DNA of 64,000 bases from Streptomyces sp. SUK 48 (GCF_009650765.1 NZ_CP045740.1:3200001-3264000); one strand, 5' to 3'. Positions 52,009 through 60,751 are shown, numbered from the stretch's first letter. Program-made: numbers and translations. Notes: generated from the sequence alone by a model not told the origin.

Positions 52009-52974
52009 TCAGAGGCGGCCGGAGCGGCGGACGCGGTCGTGCCAGTCGTCGCTCAGCGCGCCTTCCAGGGGGCGCTGCGCCTTCCAGCCCAGGTGCAGCC
52101 TCGCGGGTTCCGGGTCGATGGCGAGCCAGTCGCCGCCCGCGCCGGGGGAAACCGGTCCACCGACGTCCGGTGCCCGTTCCTCCAGCCTGGTCGGCACCCC
52201 GCTGACGGCTATCAGCCGGCGGACCAGTCGGCGCACGGGCACCGTGCTGCCGCTGCCGATATTGACGGCCCGCCCGCCGACCGTGGCATGGGCGGCGGCC
52301 AGTACGGCATCGCCCGCGTCCCTGATGTCGATGTAGTCGCGTTCGGCCCGCAGGGGTGCGAGCACCAGTTCGGCCTCACGGCTCTCCGCGCGCGCGGCGA
52401 GGAGTTCCTCCAGGACCCGGCCGAGCAGACTGGCCGGGGCGGTACCGGGACCCGCGACGTTCACGAGCCGTACGACGACCGCGTCGAGGCGGCCGGCGCG
52501 CGCGGCCTCGAGCACGGCCGTGGAGGCCGCCAGTTTGATCTCCCCGTACGGACCGGCCGGCCGCGGCTCGGTGTGCTCGCCGATCGGCACGCCGGGCGCG
52601 GTCGGCCCGTACTCCATGACCGTTCCCACCTGGACGAACCGGGGCCGGAAGGGGAGAGAGGCGAGCGCGGTCAGCACCCGCTCGGCGAGCTTGAGGAGCG
52701 AGGTGCGCATCACCTCCTCGCTGCTGCCCCACGGCCGGCCGGCCGCGTTGACCACGACGGCGGGCCGCTCGGCGCGCAGGGTCTCGGCGATCCGCTCCAC
52801 CGGCTCGGCGGTCAGGTCGAGCGGCACGAAACGGGCGTACGGCAGCCGTTTGCCGGGGTCCCGCGCCACGGTGACCACGTCATAGCCCTCGGCCGCGAAC
52901 GAGGCGCTGACGTGCCGCCCCACCCAACCGGTGCCGCCGAGCACCACTACGGTCCTACGCCCGCCGTGTGTCAT
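52009..52974 (-). CDS. NAD-dependent epimerase/dehydratase family, NDP-hexose 4-ketoreductase
   Basis: A 321-residue extended SDR. The Rossmann motif is VVVLGGTGWVGRHVSASFA, VNAAGRPWGSS follows, and the catalytic YxxxK is YGEIKLAAS near residue 143. UrdZ3/LanZ3-like proteins of this type reduce the 4-keto group and finish TDP-deoxysugars. Its N-terminus overlaps the preceding 2,3-dehydratase by 20 bp. The stereochemistry at C4 cannot be predicted from sequence. Confidence 0.85.
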   Translation of the reverse strand: MTHGGRRTVVVLGGTGWVGRHVSASFAAEGYDVVTVARDPGKRLPYARFVPLDLTAEPVERIAETLRAERPAVVVNAAGRPWGSSEEVMRTSLLKLAERVLTALASLPFRPRFVQVGTVMEYGPTAPGVPIGEHTEPRPAGPYGEIKLAASTAVLEAARAGRLDAVVVRLVNVAGPGTAPASLLGRVLEELLAARAESREAELVLAPLRAERDYIDIRDAGDAVLAAAHATVGGRAVNIGSGSTVPVRRLVRRLIAVSGVPTRLEERAPDVGGPVSPGAGGDWLAIDPEPARLHLGWKAQRPLEGALSDDWHDRVRRSGRL

Positions 52975-54322
52975 GAGCCTTTTCCCCTTCCGAGCCGCGC
53001 AGTCCGGCCAGCAGGGTCCGGGCCTGGATGTTCACGTAGTTCGAGTGCCTCAGCAGGGAGCTGAGCTGCCGGACCGTCACCCACAGGTAGCCGGGCTCCT
53101 CCTCGACCGGGAAGTCCTCACCCATCTCGACCACGCGGTAGCGGGCGTCCGCGTGGTGGAAGCGTCCGCCCTCCTCCGACTGGACGGAGTCGTAGAGGAC
53201 GCGTCCGGCGCCCGGTTCGAGGACCGACTCGAGCCGGCGGGGGCGCTGCGCCTTTGGCAGCGCGCGGGCGTGACCCGGCAGGCACTGCACGGTGGGTGCC
53301 AGTTCGGCGACCTCGAGCCCGCCGGCCTCCGTCTTGACCTGGGCCAGCAGATGGCGCACGCCGTCGATGTCCCGGGCGACGAAGGCCGCGAGGCCCTGCT
53401 CGACGGGGGCCAGCAGCGGCTGGGTCCACTGGGCGACCTCGCGGTTCGCGGCGCGTACGGCGGCCGCGACGATCGTGAAGTGCCGGCCGTCCTCGTGGCC
53501 GATCTCGTCGTCCTTGCGGTACCAGCGCTCGACGTGGGCGAGCGGGACGCTGCGCTGCCGCAGCTCGCGCACCGACCTGATCTCGGTCAGCAGGCTCAGC
53601 AGCTCTTCGTCGGCATGGTACGAGCGCGGCTCGTGCGCGAGGAGCGGGATGGTCGACAGGACGGTTCGCGCGTCCATGTTGACCACGTTGTCCCGCATGA
53701 GCAGCCGGTGGATCTGGCCGATGGTGAGCCAGCGGAAGTCCTCGTGCTCGGGGACGTCGCCGACGGCCTCGACCACCATGTTGCGGTTGCGCTTGCGCAG
53801 GAACCACGAGCCCTGTTCGGACTGGAGGGAGTCGTGGACCACCCGTCCGCGCCGCGGTGGCTTGAAGTACTCGAGGTAGCGGACCGGGGCGCCGCGGTGC
53901 ACCCCGGTGTAGTTGCTGCGGGTCGCCTGGACCGTGGGCGACAGCTGCACGGTGTCCAGGTTGCCCGGTTCCATCTTGGCCTGCATCAGGCAGTGCAGCA
54001 CCCCGTCGAACTCCTTGACGAGGATGCCCAGGATGCCGATCTCGGGCTGATTGATGATGGGCTGGGTCCAGGAGTGCTCCGTGCCCTCCCAGGCGGTGTC
54101 CACCCGCAGGCCCTCCACCGAGAAGAACCTCCCGCTCTCGTGCACCAGGTCACCGGTGTCGTCGCGGAAGTTCCAGCCGACCAGCTGCGAGAACGGTATG
54201 CGGTCGACCGCGTAGCGGTTGGTGCGGCGCTGCTCGGTGAACCAGGCGTCGAACTCGGCGTTGGGCGTCACCGCGCTGTCGGGGGTGCGCGCCGACCGCT
54301 CGAGCCGCTCGATGTCGCTCAT
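52955..54322 (-). CDS. NDP-hexose 2,3-dehydratase
   Basis: A 455-residue protein with the internal duplication of the family: two homologous halves, FSQLVGWNFRDDTGDLVHESGRFF near residue 45 and HVERWYRKDDEIGHEDGRHF near 265, each with a QPI or QPLL motif and a V..D(S/A)..QSE.G segment. Such enzymes (MtmV, UrdS, TylX3) eliminate the C2 hydroxyl from TDP-4-keto-6-deoxyglucose and start 2-deoxysugar formation. The ATG overlaps the RmlB stop (ATGA). Confidence 0.95.
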   Translation of the reverse strand: MSDIERLERSARTPDSAVTPNAEFDAWFTEQRRTNRYAVDRIPFSQLVGWNFRDDTGDLVHESGRFFSVEGLRVDTAWEGTEHSWTQPIINQPEIGILGILVKEFDGVLHCLMQAKMEPGNLDTVQLSPTVQATRSNYTGVHRGAPVRYLEYFKPPRRGRVVHDSLQSEQGSWFLRKRNRNMVVEAVGDVPEHEDFRWLTIGQIHRLLMRDNVVNMDARTVLSTIPLLAHEPRSYHADEELLSLLTEIRSVRELRQRSVPLAHVERWYRKDDEIGHEDGRHFTIVAAAVRAANREVAQWTQPLLAPVEQGLAAFVARDIDGVRHLLAQVKTEAGGLEVAELAPTVQCLPGHARALPKAQRPRRLESVLEPGAGRVLYDSVQSEEGGRFHHADARYRVVEMGEDFPVEEEPGYLWVTVRQLSSLLRHSNYVNIQARTLLAGLRGSEGEKAHDTRRA

Positions 54323-55290
54323 CGCGCCGCCTCCAGCGACTTCCACCAGGCGGGATTCGCGCGGTACCACTCCACGACGCCGCTCAGCCCCTCCTCGAAG
54401 GACACCCGCGGGCGCCAGCCGAGTTCCGCCCGGATCTTGGCGTCGTCGATGGCGTACCGCAGGTCGTGCCCCTTGCGGTCCTCGACGTGCCGCACCCGGT
54501 CCCAGCCCGCGTCGCACAGCCCGAGCAGCAGCTCGGTCAGCCGCCGGTTGGTCAGCGCGGTGCCGCCGCCGATGTTGTAGACCTCGCCGGCCCGGCCCCC
54601 GGTCAGGACCAGGTGGACGGCGCGGCAGTGGTCCTCGACATGGATCCACTCCCGGACGTTGGTCCCGTCCCCGTACAGCGGCAGGGTCCCGCCCGTCAGC
54701 AGCCGTGTGACGAACAGCGGGACGAGTTTCTCCACATGCTGGTACGGCCCGTAGTTGTTGGAGCACCGGGTGATCCGCACGTCCAGCCCATGGGTGCGCC
54801 AGTAGGCGCGGGCCATCAGATCGCTGGACGCCTTCGAGGCGGCGTAGGGGGAGTTGGGCAGCAGCGGGCTGTCCTCGGTCCAGGAACCGCGGTCGATCGA
54901 GCCGTACACCTCGTCCGTGGAGACGTGTACGAAGCGGTCCACGCCGGCCGCCAGACAGGCGTCCAGCAGACTCTGGGTGCCGAGGACGTTCGTCCGCGCG
55001 AACGCGGCGGCGCCGCGCACCGACCGGTCCACGTGCGACTCGGCGGCGAAGTGCACGACCCAGTCGTGCCCGGGGACGACAGACCGCAGCAGCTCCGTGT
55101 CGGTGATGTCCCCGCGCACGAAATCGAGGCGCGGCCGTCCCAGGGGAAGGTTGTCGGTGTTGCCGGCGTAGGTGAGTGCGTCGAGGACGGTCACCTCGGC
55201 TTCCGCACAGCCGGGATACCCCCCGTCGAGCAAGGTGCGCACATAGGCGGAGCCGATGAATCCGGCTCCTCCGGTAACGAGGATTCTCAT
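54319..55290 (-). CDS. rmlB: dTDP-glucose 4,6-dehydratase
   Basis: A 323-residue SDR. MRILVTGGAGFIGSAYVRTLLDGG is the NAD motif, HFAAESHVDRS, the catalytic triad region FVHVSTDEVYGS near residue 122 (Thr-Asp-Glu) and YAASKASSD near 150 complete the RmlB active site. It makes TDP-4-keto-6-deoxyglucose from TDP-glucose. It is the first gene of the five-gene sugar operon, with a three-heptamer SARP-type promoter upstream. Confidence 0.96.
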   Translation of the reverse strand: MRILVTGGAGFIGSAYVRTLLDGGYPGCAEAEVTVLDALTYAGNTDNLPLGRPRLDFVRGDITDTELLRSVVPGHDWVVHFAAESHVDRSVRGAAAFARTNVLGTQSLLDACLAAGVDRFVHVSTDEVYGSIDRGSWTEDSPLLPNSPYAASKASSDLMARAYWRTHGLDVRITRCSNNYGPYQHVEKLVPLFVTRLLTGGTLPLYGDGTNVREWIHVEDHCRAVHLVLTGGRAGEVYNIGGGTALTNRRLTELLLGLCDAGWDRVRHVEDRKGHDLRYAIDDAKIRAELGWRPRVSFEEGLSGVVEWYRANPAWWKSLEAAR

Positions 55291-55297
55291 GCGCGGA

Positions 55298-55340
55298 ACC
55301 TTGCTCGCGCCGGCTGGCTTACGGGTGGAGACGGGCTCGA
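55298..55340 (-). promoter_or_regulatory. SARP-type promoter for the rmlB sugar operon
   Basis: Minus strand: TCGAGCC (55340-55334), TCCACCC (55329-55323) and GCCAGCC (55318-55312) at 11-bp steps, 8 bp, then CAAGGT (55303-55298). The third heptamer is degenerate at its first base. Confidence 0.6.
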
Positions 55341-55375
55341 GGCACCCCGCGCCCCGGACGGGCCGGGCGCCGGAC

Positions 55376-55407
55376 TCCAACGGGCCTTGAGACCGGGGCC
55401 CTACCGT
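55376..55407 (+). promoter_or_regulatory. SARP-type promoter for the epimerase gene
   Basis: TCCAACG (55376) and TTGAGAC (55387) 11 bp apart, 8 bp, TACCGT (55402-55407). ATG 55415 follows 7 bp later, predicting a leaderless mRNA. Confidence 0.65.
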
Positions 55408-55414
55408 CCGGCGC

Positions 55415-56032
55415 ATGGAGTCTCGCAGCATGGAAATCCGCAACCTGGCGCTGCCGGACGTCTTCCTCGTCACACCGAGGGGATTCCCGGACCGCCGAGG
55501 CACCTTCTACGAGTCGTTCCGCCAGGATCTGCTGTCCGAGGCCCTGGGCCGGAACTTCACCATCGCGCAGAGCAATCTGTCCGTCTCGCACCGCCGGGTA
55601 CTGCGCGGTATCCACGGGGTGCGGGGGGAGTTCAGCCAGGCGAAGCTGGTGACCTGTCTGCGCGGCGCGGTCCTCGACATCGTGGTGGACCTCAGGGTCG
55701 GCTCGCCGACGTTCGGCCGCCACGAGGTGGTCTGGCTCGATCACCGCACCCTGACCAGCCTGTACATCGCCGAGGGGCTCGGGCACTCGTTCCTCGCGCT
55801 GGACGACGACACCGTCATGAACTACCACTGCTCCCAGCCCTACGTGGCCGACGCCGTGTACACCGTCAGCGCCCTCGACCCGGGGCTCGCGCTGCCCTGG
55901 GGCCTGACCGGGCCTGCGGTGATGTCCGAGAGCGACGAGGCCGCGCCCTCCGTGGAGGAAGCCGTCGCCAAGGACCTGCTCCCGACGTACGAGGAATGCC
56001 TCGAGCTGTACGGCCGGCCGGTCACGGCATGA
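55415..56032 (+). CDS. dTDP-4-keto-6-deoxyhexose 3,5-/5-epimerase (RmlC-like cupin)
   Basis: A 205-residue RmlC-family cupin. FLVTPRGFPDRRGTFYESFRQD near residue 17, the catalytic His in VLRGIHGVRGEFSQAKLV near 65 and YIAEGLGHSFLAL near 115 are the active-site landmarks. It inverts C5 (and possibly C3) to L-configured sugars such as rhodinose. ATG 55415 rather than 55430 is favoured because it lies exactly one TSS distance from the predicted -10 box. Both D- and L-trideoxysugars may be made if some donor bypasses it. Confidence 0.9.
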   Translation: MESRSMEIRNLALPDVFLVTPRGFPDRRGTFYESFRQDLLSEALGRNFTIAQSNLSVSHRRVLRGIHGVRGEFSQAKLVTCLRGAVLDIVVDLRVGSPTFGRHEVVWLDHRTLTSLYIAEGLGHSFLALDDDTVMNYHCSQPYVADAVYTVSALDPGLALPWGLTGPAVMSESDEAAPSVEEAVAKDLLPTYEECLELYGRPVTA

Positions 56033-56036
56033 CACC

Positions 56037-56067
56037 GGTGCGTCCGGCCCGGCGGGCCGGACGCACC
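56037..56067. terminator. Bidirectional hairpin between epimerase and KAS2
   Basis: GGTGCGTCCGGCCC (56037-56050) pairs perfectly over 14 bp with GGGCCGGACGCACC (56054-56067), loop GGC. A second small GC hairpin follows at about 56074-56096. Confidence 0.8.
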
Positions 56068-56098
56068 GCTGGGCCCCGCCGCGGGGGTGCGGCGGGGT

Positions 56099-57127
56099 TC
56101 AGACCCCGCGCGCCCAGTCGGGCCGCTCCAGGATCTCCAGCACGATGGCGACCGTGGCGAACCCGGCCGACCCGCCGAGCAGCAACACATGGTCCCCCGG
56201 GGCTAGTTGTCCGTCGAGCAGCAGCCGTTCGAGGGAGACCAGCTGATCGCTGACCCCGAGGTGCCCGGTCACCGCGCCGAGGTCGAAGCACGAGCGTTCC
56301 ATCGGCAGCCCGAGCGGCGCCATCACGAACTGCTCCACGACGAACCGGGACATGTTGTGGAAGACGACCTTGGTGAGGTCGCCGATCCCGATGCCCGCCT
56401 CGGCCACCGACAGCCGGGTCAGCTCGGCGTGGTTGGCCGCCATCAGGGAGGCCGCTTCCACGGTCGACATCACGTTCTCGACGAAGTGGTCCAGGCGTCC
56501 CTGCTCGTCGATGCGGCCCGCGGACGGCGCGGGGAACAGCGATTCGGCTCCCCGCTGCATCATCTCCAGCTGCGGCAGCGTACGGGAGTTCACGGACCGG
56601 ATCCTGGCGAAACCGCCTTCGGTGCCGAGCAGCGCGGCGCTGGCGCCGTCCCCGCCGATGAAGGAGTACGAGCCCCAGCGGTCGATCCACGGCCCGAAGA
56701 CGTCGGCTCCCGTCAGCAGCACCGAGCGGTGCCGCGCCGCGCCGGTCAGCAGGCCGATGGTGAGTTCCATCGCGCTGAGCATCGCCGAGCACCCGGTGCG
56801 CAGCTCGGTCACGGGGGCACTGCCGCCCAGTTCGCGCAGCGTGTATCCGGCGAGCGACCAGCCTGCCGGTCCGGGCGGGAACACGCTGGAATGGATGAGC
56901 GCGTCGAGTTCCTTGGAGTCCGCCCCGGCGCGCCGCAGCGCCGTGCGCGCCGCCTCGACGGTCATGTCCGCCGGGGTGACGTCCTCGGCCACGGACGTCG
57001 CCGTCAGCCGGCACATCTCCACGGCGGCCGGATCGTACAGGCCCTGTTCGATGGCCCAGTCCACGCTGACACTCCGCGGCAGGCTGCTGCCCACGGAACG
57101 GACGTAGACGTCCTCCTGGATTTCCAT
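56099..57127 (-). CDS. KASIII-like acyltransferase with Cys nucleophile (KAS2)
   Basis: A 342-residue KASIII homologue. Unlike KAS1 and KAS3 it keeps Cys (TELRTGCSAMLSAMELT near residue 113); His is in VVFHNMSRFV and Asp in GHLGVSDQLV instead of the Asn of FabH. A Cys-His-Asp set is known in CerJ, which esterifies sugar hydroxyls with malonyl-type units in cervimycin. An O-acyl transfer onto a sugar is the best guess. It has its own SARP-type promoter and a leader of about 33-40 nt. ATG 57127 gives MEIQEDVYVRSVGSSLP. Confidence 0.82.
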   Translation of the reverse strand: MEIQEDVYVRSVGSSLPRSVSVDWAIEQGLYDPAAVEMCRLTATSVAEDVTPADMTVEAARTALRRAGADSKELDALIHSSVFPPGPAGWSLAGYTLRELGGSAPVTELRTGCSAMLSAMELTIGLLTGAARHRSVLLTGADVFGPWIDRWGSYSFIGGDGASAALLGTEGGFARIRSVNSRTLPQLEMMQRGAESLFPAPSAGRIDEQGRLDHFVENVMSTVEAASLMAANHAELTRLSVAEAGIGIGDLTKVVFHNMSRFVVEQFVMAPLGLPMERSCFDLGAVTGHLGVSDQLVSLERLLLDGQLAPGDHVLLLGGSAGFATVAIVLEILERPDWARGV

Positions 57128-57167
57128 TGATCGCCCCCGGTATTCGATTGCCCACGGCTGCGGGACG

Positions 57168-57199
57168 AGTCTGGGTCGGCCGTCTCGAGAGCCCGTCGA
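57168..57199 (-). promoter_or_regulatory. SARP-type promoter for KAS2
   Basis: Minus strand: TCGACGG (57199-57193), 11 bp later TCGAGAC (57188-57182), 8 bp, CAGACT (57173-57168). Both heptamers have a perfect TCGA core. Confidence 0.78.
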
Positions 57200-57249
57200 A
57201 GCCACGTCGGCTACGCGCACCGGCGGCGGGACGCGGGAAACGCGCGAGG

Positions 57250-58269
57250 TCAGAGCGAGGGCGTCTCGAGGATCTCGACGACAGCCGCCGTGACGCTGTA
57301 GCCCACGCCCACCCCGGTGACCAGCACTCGGTCGCCCGGGCCGAGCGCCTTGTCCTCGACGAGATGGTTGAGGGCGGCGAACTGGTCCCCCGCGCCCAGG
57401 TGTCCGACGCGCCGGCCGAACTCCCAGACGCTCTGCCTCTCGGTGAAGCCCAGCGCGTCGTAGTTCTCGCTACGGCCGTCGCCGCGGTGGACATGGGGGA
57501 CGACGATCCGGTCGATGTCGGCGAGGGCGAGATTGGCGTCGGCGAGCGCCTCGTCGCGGGCCCGTGACATGGCGGCCGCCAGCCGTTCCCACGAGCCCTT
57601 CGACTCGGGGGCGCGGCTGTGGGTGATGAAGCGCTGGAGCACCGGCACGGGTGTCTGCTGCCCGGGTGCCAGGGTCAGCGGGCTGTCGGCCCGGCTCCAG
57701 GGTTCCAGCGAGGTGTCCGCGTGTGCGGCGCTGGACAGCAGCCGGGCGAAGCCGCCGGAGGTGGACAGCACCAGAGCGGTCCCGGCGTCGCCGTAGATCG
57801 TGTAGAACTGCGTCGCCCAGCGGTCGATCATGGGCGGGGCGAAGTGGTCCCCCGTGGTCAGCAGCGCGGTGGCCGCCGCGCCCGACTGGAGCTGCCCGGC
57901 GGCCAGGTGGAGGGCGGCGAGGCCGCCGTTGGAACGCTGTTGCACATCGACGGCGACGGCCCGGTGGCTGACGCTGCGTCCGGCGACGTAGGCCGCGGCG
58001 GGCCACCAGTCCAGCCCCTGGAACCAGGAGCTGGCATGCAGCACGAGGTCGTAGGCGGCCGGGTCGAGTCCCGCGCGCCGCACGGCGGTGCGCGCGGCAC
58101 GGACCGCCATGTCGGCTCCGGCCTCGTCGTCGGCCACGGCGACCGACTCGTAGCCGAGCGCTTGGTGGTGCTCGCCGACGAGGCCGGCCGCGACCGCCTG
58201 CCGCAGCGGGGTCAGCGGCGGCAGCCAGACGCCGGTACCCGCGATACGGATGTCCTTGTCGTATTTCAC
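57250..58269 (-). CDS. KASIII-like acyltransferase with Ser nucleophile (KAS3)
   Basis: A 339-residue KASIII homologue. Ser replaces the catalytic Cys (DVQQRSNGGLAALHLAA near residue 113), His is in IVVPHVHRGDG, and GHLGAGDQFAAL carries the Asp. It is closer to KAS1 than to KAS2 in this region. It lies next to KAS2 but has its own promoter at 58306-58348. GTG 58269 follows GGAGGA, giving MKYDKDIRIAGTGVWLPP. Likely substrates are acyl groups bound to CoA or ACP. Confidence 0.82.
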   Translation of the reverse strand: MKYDKDIRIAGTGVWLPPLTPLRQAVAAGLVGEHHQALGYESVAVADDEAGADMAVRAARTAVRRAGLDPAAYDLVLHASSWFQGLDWWPAAAYVAGRSVSHRAVAVDVQQRSNGGLAALHLAAGQLQSGAAATALLTTGDHFAPPMIDRWATQFYTIYGDAGTALVLSTSGGFARLLSSAAHADTSLEPWSRADSPLTLAPGQQTPVPVLQRFITHSRAPESKGSWERLAAAMSRARDEALADANLALADIDRIVVPHVHRGDGRSENYDALGFTERQSVWEFGRRVGHLGAGDQFAALNHLVEDKALGPGDRVLVTGVGVGYSVTAAVVEILETPSL

Positions 58270-58305
58270 CGGAGTCCTCCAACTCGCTCGCCGCTGGTGG
58301 ACGCC

Positions 58306-58348
58306 ACCCAACCAAGCGTCGTTCGAGCACTCCTGGACGGCAGTTCAA
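58306..58348 (-). promoter_or_regulatory. SARP-type promoter for KAS3
   Basis: Minus strand: TTGAACT (58348-58342), TCCAGGA (58337-58331) and TCGAACG (58326-58320) at 11-bp steps, 8 bp, TTGGGT (58311-58306). It overlaps the 3' end of the neighbouring TetR gene. Confidence 0.7.
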
Positions 58349-59001
58349 GCCATGGGACGCCCGAGTCCGTACCGGCCCAGCCCGTGTTCGAGCAGACCGA
58401 AGGCGCGTTCCGCCTCGGCCACGGCCTCCGGGTGAACCGTGTCGAGGCCGCGGCCGGCGAGCACCTGCTCGAGGTTGCGCGAGACGAGCGCCTGCTGCGC
58501 GGCGGTGATCTGCATCGCCGCGATCCTCGGCACGATCGCGGCCGGGTCCTCGCCGAGCCGGCCGGAGAGCGCGTCGGCGAGTTCGCTCTGGCTGCCCAGC
58601 CACTGGTCCACCAGCCGCAGCTTGAGGCTGGGCGTCTGCATGATCATGCGCTGGAAGGCGAGGAACCCCGGCTCGTCGCACAGGCCCGTGGAGGGGTTGC
58701 GGTCCGCCAGGCCGGCCAGGAAGTGCCGCAGCAGCGCCTTTAGCGGGGAGTCCTCCGGACCGCAGGCGCGGACGATCGCCGGCGCCTCGCCGAAGTGGTC
58801 GTCGATCCGGCACAGGACGAGGTCCTCCTTGGCCGGGAAGTGGTTGAAGACCGTCATGGAGGAGACCTCCGCGGCCTCGGCGATCTCCGCGACGGTGACG
58901 CTGTCGAAACTCCGCTCGAGAAAGAGCTTCACGGCCGCGTCCGAGATCGCCTCGCGCGTCCGCAGCTTCTTCCGTTCCCGCAGGCCAAGTCGCTCGCTCA
59001 T
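58345..59001 (-). CDS. TetR-family repressor of the cluster exporter
   Basis: A 218-residue TetR protein. The DNA-binding domain is at residues 8-60 (LGLRERKKLRTREAISDAAVKLF; IAEAAEVSSMTVFNHFPAKEDLV). It is divergent from the MFS exporter gene, the standard arrangement for product-sensing repressors that release efflux when the antibiotic accumulates. A palindrome in the 91-bp gap is the probable operator. Confidence 0.9.
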   Translation of the reverse strand: MSERLGLRERKKLRTREAISDAAVKLFLERSFDSVTVAEIAEAAEVSSMTVFNHFPAKEDLVLCRIDDHFGEAPAIVRACGPEDSPLKALLRHFLAGLADRNPSTGLCDEPGFLAFQRMIMQTPSLKLRLVDQWLGSQSELADALSGRLGEDPAAIVPRIAAMQITAAQQALVSRNLEQVLAGRGLDTVHPEAVAEAERAFGLLEHGLGRYGLGRPMA

Positions 59002-59037
59002 GCCCGCACCCTACCGAGTTGGCCTGAGAGAGCAAAG

Positions 59038-59077
59038 CTTTATAGTCCACATATTCATTGAGTTACTAAAGTCAATG
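59038..59077. promoter_or_regulatory. AT-rich promoter/operator between TetR and MFS genes
   Basis: CATTGA (59056-59061) and TCAATG (59072-59077) form an inverted repeat around 10 bp, a size suited to a TetR dimer. The area is unusually AT-rich for this genome and contains a TATAGT-like -10 element (59041-59046). It lacks TCGA heptamers, so export control appears separate from SARP. Confidence 0.6.
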
Positions 59078-59092
59078 CCCTACGCTCGTGCC

Positions 59093-60685
59093 ATGACACA
59101 GCTCGGACTCGATGGACAACCGTCCTCGGCGGACGCACAGCAAGGACCGCGGCCGATCTACGACGGCTCACGGATGCTCATGGGGAAGAACCAGGTGATG
59201 CTGGTGGCCCTGGCCTGCCTGGCCTCACTGCTGCTGGCCCTGCTCGACGTCAACATCGTCTCGGCGGTCTCGTGGAAGATGGTCGCCGACCTCGATCCCG
59301 TCCACGGGATCTCCCGGCTGCCCTGGCTCACCACCTGTTACGCCCTGGCGGACTGCATCGTGGTCCCGTTGTACGGAAAGCTGGCCGACGTCCACGGGCC
59401 CAAGCCCGTCTTCCTGTTCTCGCTCGGCACCTTCCTCGTCGGATCGTGCCTGTGCGGCGTCGCCCAGACCATGCCCCAGCTGATCGTGTTCCGCACGATT
59501 CAGGGCGTCGGCGCCGGCGGCCTCACCGCCGTCGCGCTGATCATCATGGGCGTGCTGTTCCGGTCCGACGCCGACGACCTCGAGGGCGCCACCTCGTCGA
59601 AGACGGCCTTCGGCGCCGTCATGTTCGGTGTGGGCCTGGCCCTGGGCCCGACCCTCGGCGGCTTCGTCTCGGACTCGCTGAACTGGCGCTGGGTCTTCTA
59701 CATCAACCTGCCGTTCGGCATCGCCGCGTTCGTGATTGCCGCCACGATGCTGCGGCTGCCGCGGAACACCCAGCGGCGCAAGGTCGACTTCATCGGCGCC
59801 GCTCTGATCGCGGGCGCCGCGGCCGCCGCACTGCTGATCGCCGACTGGGGAGGCAAGAAGTACGCGTGGGACTCCCCGACCGTGCTCACGCTGTTCGTCG
59901 TGGGAGCGCTTCTGACGGGCGGCTTCGTCTGGCGCGTCGTCACCGCCGAGGAACCGCTCGTCTCGCTGGCGCTGCTGCGCAACCCCATGTTCCGCATCAT
60001 GATGCCGATCTCCCTGATCGGCGGACTGGCCTTGGCCGGCGGGTTGTTCTACGTCGGCGGCTATCTGCAGATCGGCCGCGGCCTGAGCCCCGGCCGGGCC
60101 GGGCTGCTCACCCTGTGCATGGCCTGCGGTCTGATCCTCTCCGCACTCGTCGGACGCTGGATCATCAGGCTCTTCGGGAAGTTCAAGTACCTGCTCACCG
60201 CGTCGGGGATCATCCAGTCCTCCGTGCTCTTCTGCTTCAGCGGACTGGGCGACCACACCGACTTCGTCCTCATCGGGATCGGCATGGCGGTGATCGGGAT
60301 CGCGCTGGGCCAGTCCCTCGGCCTCGCCCTGCTGTTCACGCAGAACAACGTCGAACTCGACGACCTCGGCATCGCCACCACCTCGCTGCGCTTCAGCCAG
60401 CAATTGGGCACCGCCTTCGGCTTCACGCTGTTCAGCACGGTCGTCACGCGTTTCCTCGCCGGGCACCTCACCGGCAGCGCGGGCGCCGCCAACGTCAACG
60501 GCGAGCTGGACACCGCGGTCCTCGCCAAGCTGGCCCCCGAGCAGCACACCTCCGCGGTCCACACCTTCGTCCAGGCCACCAACCTGGTGTTCTTCATCTC
60601 CGCCTTCCTGGTTCTCGTACCGTCCGTACTGTCCCTGTTCATCAAGGAGAAGTCCCAGCGGCAGCCGGCCGGTCCGGCCGCCTGA
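59093..60685 (+). CDS. MFS drug exporter, DHA2 (14-TMS) type
   Basis: A 530-residue transporter with about 14 hydrophobic helices. Antiporter motifs are recognisable: YGKLADVHGPKPVFL in the first cytoplasmic loop and GVGLALGPTLGGFVSD near residue 180. DHA2 proteins export antibiotics by proton exchange. Start ATG 59093 (MTQLGLDGQ) is preferred; an ATG at 59075 is in frame too. It is expected to provide self-resistance. Confidence 0.93.
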   Translation: MTQLGLDGQPSSADAQQGPRPIYDGSRMLMGKNQVMLVALACLASLLLALLDVNIVSAVSWKMVADLDPVHGISRLPWLTTCYALADCIVVPLYGKLADVHGPKPVFLFSLGTFLVGSCLCGVAQTMPQLIVFRTIQGVGAGGLTAVALIIMGVLFRSDADDLEGATSSKTAFGAVMFGVGLALGPTLGGFVSDSLNWRWVFYINLPFGIAAFVIAATMLRLPRNTQRRKVDFIGAALIAGAAAAALLIADWGGKKYAWDSPTVLTLFVVGALLTGGFVWRVVTAEEPLVSLALLRNPMFRIMMPISLIGGLALAGGLFYVGGYLQIGRGLSPGRAGLLTLCMACGLILSALVGRWIIRLFGKFKYLLTASGIIQSSVLFCFSGLGDHTDFVLIGIGMAVIGIALGQSLGLALLFTQNNVELDDLGIATTSLRFSQQLGTAFGFTLFSTVVTRFLAGHLTGSAGAANVNGELDTAVLAKLAPEQHTSAVHTFVQATNLVFFISAFLVLVPSVLSLFIKEKSQRQPAGPAA

Positions 60686-60688
60686 GCA

Positions 60689-60750
60689 CGGCCCGGCGCC
60701 CGGACCCCCGCGAAGGCGCCGCCCACCGCGGCGGGTCCGGGCGCGGGCCG
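60689..60750. terminator. Bidirectional hairpin between MFS and GT6 genes
   Basis: 60689-60707 pairs with 60733-60750 (outer CGGCCCG/CGGGCCG, inner GCCCGGACCC/GGGTCCGGGC) with a one-base bulge. Confidence 0.7.
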
Positions 60751-60751
60751 G

